64,000 nt of DNA from Pseudomonas berkeleyensis. Its GTDB lineage: Bacteria; Pseudomonadota; Gammaproteobacteria; Pseudomonadales; Pseudomonadaceae. A program made the translations under genes and the position numbers. The notes beneath the pieces were generated by a model, which made no database searches, was not told where the DNA came from, and worked only from the letters and a program-made list of their open reading frames with translations. How positions within the stretch are numbered: position 1 is the first letter of the stretch; each line of letters starts with the position of its first letter. Below are positions 61,042-64,000 of the stretch, in pieces. Location of the stretch: NCBI RefSeq assembly GCF_014109765.1, contig NZ_CP059139.1:496001-560000 (forward strand). The letters are read 5' to 3'.

Positions 61042-61392
61042 TTACTCGAATAAGGCATTTGCCATGAACAACGCGCCGCTCAGCGCGATACCCAGGATCA
61101 GATGGCGCGCCAACAAACCGCTCACGCTGCGTCCGTCGTCGCCGTACTTCAAGGCAACGAGCACACCTTCGTTACGGCGAATGGAGAACAGCGCGACCAG
61201 CACAGCGGTCACGATGACCAGCAGGGTGCCACCAAGGCTGCCCCAGAGATTCCAGGTCGCTGGTGCAAGCCAGGCGGGAAGGTAAGGCAACAGCAACAGC
61301 TTGTAGCCTTCCGGGCTGTCGGCAATGGCCTGTATCCGCCGCTCAAGGCTGTTGTGAGGGGGGCGTCTACGGCGGCCTGGCTGTTTTCTCAT
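61042..61392 (-). CDS. Small membrane protein of unknown function
   Basis: About 116 residues, with a very basic N-terminus (RKQPGRRRR), a central hydrophobic helix (LLVIVTAVLVALFSI) and a C-terminal one (HLILGIALSGALFMANALF). No recognised family. Only 21 bases separate it from the upstream membrane gene, so the two probably form an operon. The exact start is uncertain. Confidence 0.6.
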   Translation of the reverse strand: MRKQPGRRRRPPHNSLERRIQAIADSPEGYKLLLLPYLPAWLAPATWNLWGSLGGTLLVIVTAVLVALFSIRRNEGVLVALKYGDDGRSVSGLLARHLILGIALSGALFMANALFE

Positions 61393-61413
61393 CGCTGCAT
61401 CAGGCGCCGTCGA

Positions 61414-61791
61414 TCAGGGTTGAGGGGATTCGGCTGTATCCGAGGGCAGTGAGGTCAATTCGATGAGCGCTGCGACATAGAGCAACCCGACGGCCATTGA
61501 GGTGTAGAGATCGAAGCCGAACAGGCACTGGGTGAGTACTGCCGTCAACAGCAGGACGGCGATGGCCACGCCAGACGTTGCCGGTTTGCCGGGCGCGAGC
61601 AGGGCCGTTCCGATGGCGGCGGCGATCAGCAAGCCGGCGCAGGTGGCCAGGTAGCCGTAAGCTTTCGCGTCCCAGATAGCGAGGACATTGATGGACTTGG
61701 TGTAAACGAACAGGAAGGTCAGCAGTGCGAGGCAGCCGCTGAAGGCGAAGACGATGGAGGTATTTTTCATCTCGTGTGCGGGTTGGTTCAT
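61414..61791 (-). CDS. Small four-helix membrane protein of unknown function
   Basis: About 125 residues from ATG 61791 (MNQPAHEMKNTS), or slightly shorter from the internal ATG at 61770. Four hydrophobic helices cover most of the sequence (SIVFAFSGCLALLTFLFVY, YGYLATCAGLLIAAAIGTALL, GVAIAVLLLTAVLTQCLF, MAVGLLYVAALIEL), ending in an acidic tail. No family recognised. Confidence 0.6.
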   Translation of the reverse strand: MNQPAHEMKNTSIVFAFSGCLALLTFLFVYTKSINVLAIWDAKAYGYLATCAGLLIAAAIGTALLAPGKPATSGVAIAVLLLTAVLTQCLFGFDLYTSMAVGLLYVAALIELTSLPSDTAESPQP

Positions 61792-61882
61792 GGCCGGAGA
61801 CGAGAGTCTAAGGGCCATGCCCGGCAAGCCCCAGCAGAAATGTCCCAAAAATTGATAGAGGCTGCATCACGAGGTCGTCAGA

Positions 61883-61898
61883 AACGACAAAGCGGGCC
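61883..61898. repeat. Left copy of a 16-bp direct repeat flanking the lipoprotein islet
   Basis: AACGACAAAGCGGGCC, identical to 62634-62649, where it forms half of a terminator hairpin. Here the second half of the hairpin is missing. Confidence 0.6.
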
Positions 61899-62065
61899 AG
61901 TGCCCTACTCAGAGTTCTTGGTAGTCGCTTGATTCGGTTTGGTGCATCTAGCTGGAGCCTGTTTTGCTGTCAAAGCCCAAGGCGTATTTCCCTAGAACCC
62001 TGATGACCCTGCTATCTGCATAGTGGGCTTCGAGTGTTCAGGCCATGCCTTGATCTTCGTGCCCA

Positions 62066-62536
62066 TCAGTAAAGCCACCATGGAACTGGTGTACCGGGAG
62101 GCTGGCCGCACATCCCGATGGAGCAGAGCCGATTGAGGCCGGCTTCTGTCGGCAGAATACTTGCCTGAGCCTTCGAGTCGAAGGCGATGCGAAATCTTGC
62201 CGCTGAGCTACTCAAGATTGATGCCTGCAACCGATCCTTTCCGCACTCACCAGCATCTACGGACAGGGTGTAATTGCCCAGGGGCAGTTTAAAAATGGCT
62301 GACTCTTCAGGGTTGAGCCGCACGCTTAGCTGGTCGTCAATGTAGATTGCGGCATCACAGCTAATTCCCGTTAACCCTTTATCCCGGTTGATCACCAGGT
62401 ATTGAAAGGGTTCGGATGGTATCTCCTGATAGCTCAACAGTCGCTCGGGGGATACCGGTATTGCGCGATTTGCTGGAACTGGTTGTGTTGCGCATCCGGC
62501 AAGCAGGGGAATGATGATTAGGGGCAGCAGGCGCAT
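62066..62536 (-). CDS. Lipoprotein of unknown function in a lower-GC islet
   Basis: A 156-residue lipoprotein with lipobox LLAGCATQP (Cys near residue 15). The mature part has a beta-rich look (YLVINRDKGLTGISCDAAIYIDD, then FKLPLGNYTLSVDAGEC), similar in feel to DUF2846-type domains, and four more cysteines. Base composition and codon use look less GC-rich than neighbouring genes, hinting at separate origin. Function unknown. Confidence 0.72.
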   Translation of the reverse strand: MRLLPLIIIPLLAGCATQPVPANRAIPVSPERLLSYQEIPSEPFQYLVINRDKGLTGISCDAAIYIDDQLSVRLNPEESAIFKLPLGNYTLSVDAGECGKDRLQASILSSSAARFRIAFDSKAQASILPTEAGLNRLCSIGMCGQPPGTPVPWWLY

Positions 62537-62633
62537 TCATGTCGTCCTTGAACTTGAGTTGGGCTCCAGCTTATCGAGGTGATCTGCAGAAAGCACTCAG
62601 GATTTAAGAAGGACAAAGTCGGCTCTGTAGCTG

Positions 62634-62649
62634 AACGACAAAGCGGGCC
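62634..62649. repeat. Right copy of the 16-bp direct repeat
   Basis: AACGACAAAGCGGGCC overlaps the terminator behind the betaine-binding protein gene and matches 61883-61898 exactly. Confidence 0.6.
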
Positions 62650-62659
62650 GAAGCCCGCT
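62642..62659 (-). terminator. Rho-independent terminator after betaine-binding protein gene
   Basis: On the minus strand AGCGGGC and GCCCGCT pair across TTCG, a stable tetraloop, followed by TTTGTCG. It lies 22 bases after the stop of the gene at 62682. Confidence 0.78.
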
Positions 62660-62681
62660 CTGTTATGTGACTGGAGGAGGC

Positions 62682-63533
62682 TTACTTCAGCCACTGTGCA
62701 ACGCGATCCGGGTTCTTGGCGATCCAGTCCTTGGCGGCCTGATCCGGTTTGGCGCCTTCACGAATGGCCAGCATCACCGAACCGACTTCTTCGCCGCTCC
62801 AGGAAATCTTGCTGAGGAAGGCAGCTGCGTCGGCGGCTTTTTCTTTCAGTGCCGGGTTGGCCACGGTGTCGACGCGCTCGTCATCGCCGAAGACTTTCTT
62901 CGGATCTTCGAGGAAACGCAGTTTCCACTTGGCGAACATCCAGTGCGGAATCCAGCCGGTGACCACGATCGGTTTCTGCGCTTTCTCGGCGCGGGTCAGG
63001 GCGGTGGCCATGGCCGGGCCAGAACTCGGCATCAGCTTGATGCTGGCCAGGTTGTATTCCTTGATGGCCTCTTCGGTGCGACGCATCACGCCGGCACCGG
63101 CGTCGATACCGGTGATCTTGCCGTCGAAGTCCTTGGCGTATTTCTCCAGATCCTCGATGCTCTTGGCCTCGACATAGTCAGGCACGATCAGGCCGATCTT
63201 GGCACCGGCATAGTTGGTGCCGAGGATTTCGACCTTGTCCTTGAGCTTCTCGTAGTACTCGCCGTGGGTGGCCGGCAGCCAGGCGGAGAGGGTGGCGTCG
63301 AGGTCGCCGCGGGAGATGCCTTGCCACATGATGGCCGGCTCCACGGGCTTCAGTTCGACTGTGTAGCCGAGCTTGCTTTGCAGGATTTCACCGGCGACGT
63401 GGGTGACGGCGACGCTGTCGTCCCACCCGTTGACGTAGCCGATCTTCAGGGTGGGTTTCTCGGCAGCCAGGGCACTGCCCATACCGATGGCCAGGGCGGC
63501 GGCGCCGAGGCAGAGATTTTTCAATACGCGCAT
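62682..63533 (-). CDS. OpuAC-family glycine betaine/choline-type ABC substrate-binding protein
   Basis: A 283-residue exported binding protein (signal about 1-23, ending SALA). LKIGYVNGWDDSVAVTHVAGEIL, VEPAIMWQGISRGDLDATLSAWLP and GWIPHWMFAKWKLRFLEDPKKVFG are hallmarks of the OpuAC/ProX domain, where conserved Trp residues cage a quaternary ammonium group. A member of the CbcX/BetX/CaiX group of pseudomonads, but which ligand (choline, betaine or carnitine) cannot be read from sequence. No permease or ATPase follows inside the window. Near betIBA, it fits choline or betaine supply. Confidence 0.9.
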   Translation of the reverse strand: MRVLKNLCLGAAALAIGMGSALAAEKPTLKIGYVNGWDDSVAVTHVAGEILQSKLGYTVELKPVEPAIMWQGISRGDLDATLSAWLPATHGEYYEKLKDKVEILGTNYAGAKIGLIVPDYVEAKSIEDLEKYAKDFDGKITGIDAGAGVMRRTEEAIKEYNLASIKLMPSSGPAMATALTRAEKAQKPIVVTGWIPHWMFAKWKLRFLEDPKKVFGDDERVDTVANPALKEKAADAAAFLSKISWSGEEVGSVMLAIREGAKPDQAAKDWIAKNPDRVAQWLK

Positions 63534-63882
63534 ATCGTGGTGCTCCGTCAGTTGAGAGAAGGACTACAAACCGCTGCATGTGGTCATTCGGTGTTGAAGC
63601 AGGCCTCAAGACGCTTGTGTACGGCTTGTACACTCCGTGCTCTGGGTCGGTTTCGCCGTGCCTGACCATCGCTTGCTACGTCGCTGATCCTCCTGGAGTG
63701 GCAGTTGCAAAATCGTTGACTGGCTCGTTCTCATTGCGGGCCTTGCGAAACCGTGTTGCGCAGCAGATTGCCGGTTCGCGGGCAAAGTCTCCCCGTCACG
63801 GCCGCAAAGCGGCCGCGGGTGGTTGACGAGGAGGTTTCAAGCCCGAACCTTCGGTTGCGGGCCTGAATCGGGTCGCGGCCTG
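63534..63882. other. 349-bp intergenic region between two binding-protein genes
   Basis: No convincing gene. It contains the promoter region of the 62682 gene and two hairpins: CGGCCGC-AAA-GCGGCCG at 63799-63815 and an imperfect GCCCGAACC/GGTTGCGGGC at 63841-63862. The latter is a plausible weak terminator of the partial gene beyond it. I see no recognisable operator. Confidence 0.6.
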
Positions 63883-64000
63883 TTACAGCCCGACGTGTTT
63901 CTTGACGGCGGCTACGCCATCCTGACCGTCGAAGGTGGTCACGCCGCTCAGCCACTGGTCGAGGATCGCCGGGTTGGCCTTGATCCACGCCTTGGCGACG
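63883..64000 (-). CDS. OpuAC-family quaternary-amine-binding protein (C-terminal part only)
   Basis: On the minus strand the frame enters from the right edge and ends at TAA (63883-63885). The visible 38 residues, including KAWIKANPAILDQWLSGV and TTFDGQDGVAAVKKHVGL, match the C-terminus of choline/betaine-binding proteins of the CbcX/ChoX kind. It is a second binding protein in tandem with the one at 62682. Confidence 0.75.
   Translation of the reverse strand, partial: VAKAWIKANPAILDQWLSGVTTFDGQDGVAAVKKHVGL

Noticed and set aside
63578..63826. Possible small gene in the gap between the two binding-protein genes
   Set aside because: Translation is unlike a protein, lacks a ribosome site and spans a strong hairpin.

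Overview
The window is a high-GC gammaproteobacterial chromosome segment that I assign to Pseudomonas. It carries the Pil-Chp chemosensory operon end (pilJ-pilK-chpA-chpB-chpC), a metF-ahcY block with an SAH riboswitch, a metK / tkt-epd-pgk-fba block and betI-betB-betA, all in arrangements familiar from pseudomonads. A member of the P. mendocina/oleovorans lineage is a guess from overall flavour only. I see no rRNA, tRNA, CRISPR array, prophage or complete insertion sequence. The gene content is mostly core.

Layout: (1) 1-10.1 kb: twitching-motility chemosensory genes, dominated by the 2,434-residue histidine kinase ChpA. (2) 10.2-16 kb: rsmE, bioA, a cytochrome b561, a YceI protein and an RhlE-type helicase with a long disordered tail. 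The mexR-mexAB-oprM operon that sits between the last two in P. aeruginosa is not here. (3) 16-24 kb: a solute-binding protein, ppnN, an exported two-gene unit of unknown function, metF and ahcY. (4) 24-29 kb: thioesterase, MAPEG protein, a PilJ-type-sensor chemoreceptor, a c'-type cytochrome lipoprotein, a DUF1090 protein and ligB. (5) 29.4-38 kb: metK cotranscribed with an ArsR-methyltransferase fusion, divergent from tkt-epd-pgk-(two lipoproteins)-fba. A perfect 17-bp inverted repeat lies in the divergent promoter region.

(6) 38-45.7 kb: small envelope proteins, a soluble sugar dehydrogenase, a YgjP-like metallopeptidase, a GreA/B-like factor, a membrane diguanylate cyclase and a YccS-type transporter. 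(7) 45.8-56.6 kb: a TetR regulator with two glutathione transferases, alanine dehydrogenase, an HI0933-type flavoprotein, a second solute-binding protein, a double-receiver diguanylate cyclase, dbpA, an MFS exporter and an orphan TorT-like protein. (8) 56.6-64 kb: choline to glycine betaine oxidation (betA, betB, betI), small unknown membrane proteins, a lower-GC islet with one lipoprotein, and two OpuAC-family choline/betaine-binding proteins, the second cut by the window edge.

The genes form a few coherent modules: surface sensing (Pil-Chp), the activated methyl cycle (metK, ahcY, metF), triose/pentose metabolism (tkt, epd, pgk, fba) and osmoprotectant supply (bet genes plus betaine/choline-binding proteins). 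Intergenic spaces are seeded with a recurring element reading GTAGGGTGCGC...GCGCACC, usually as inverted pairs. In two places its TAG is the stop codon of the adjacent gene, and one pair is split by a 170-bp MITE-like element.
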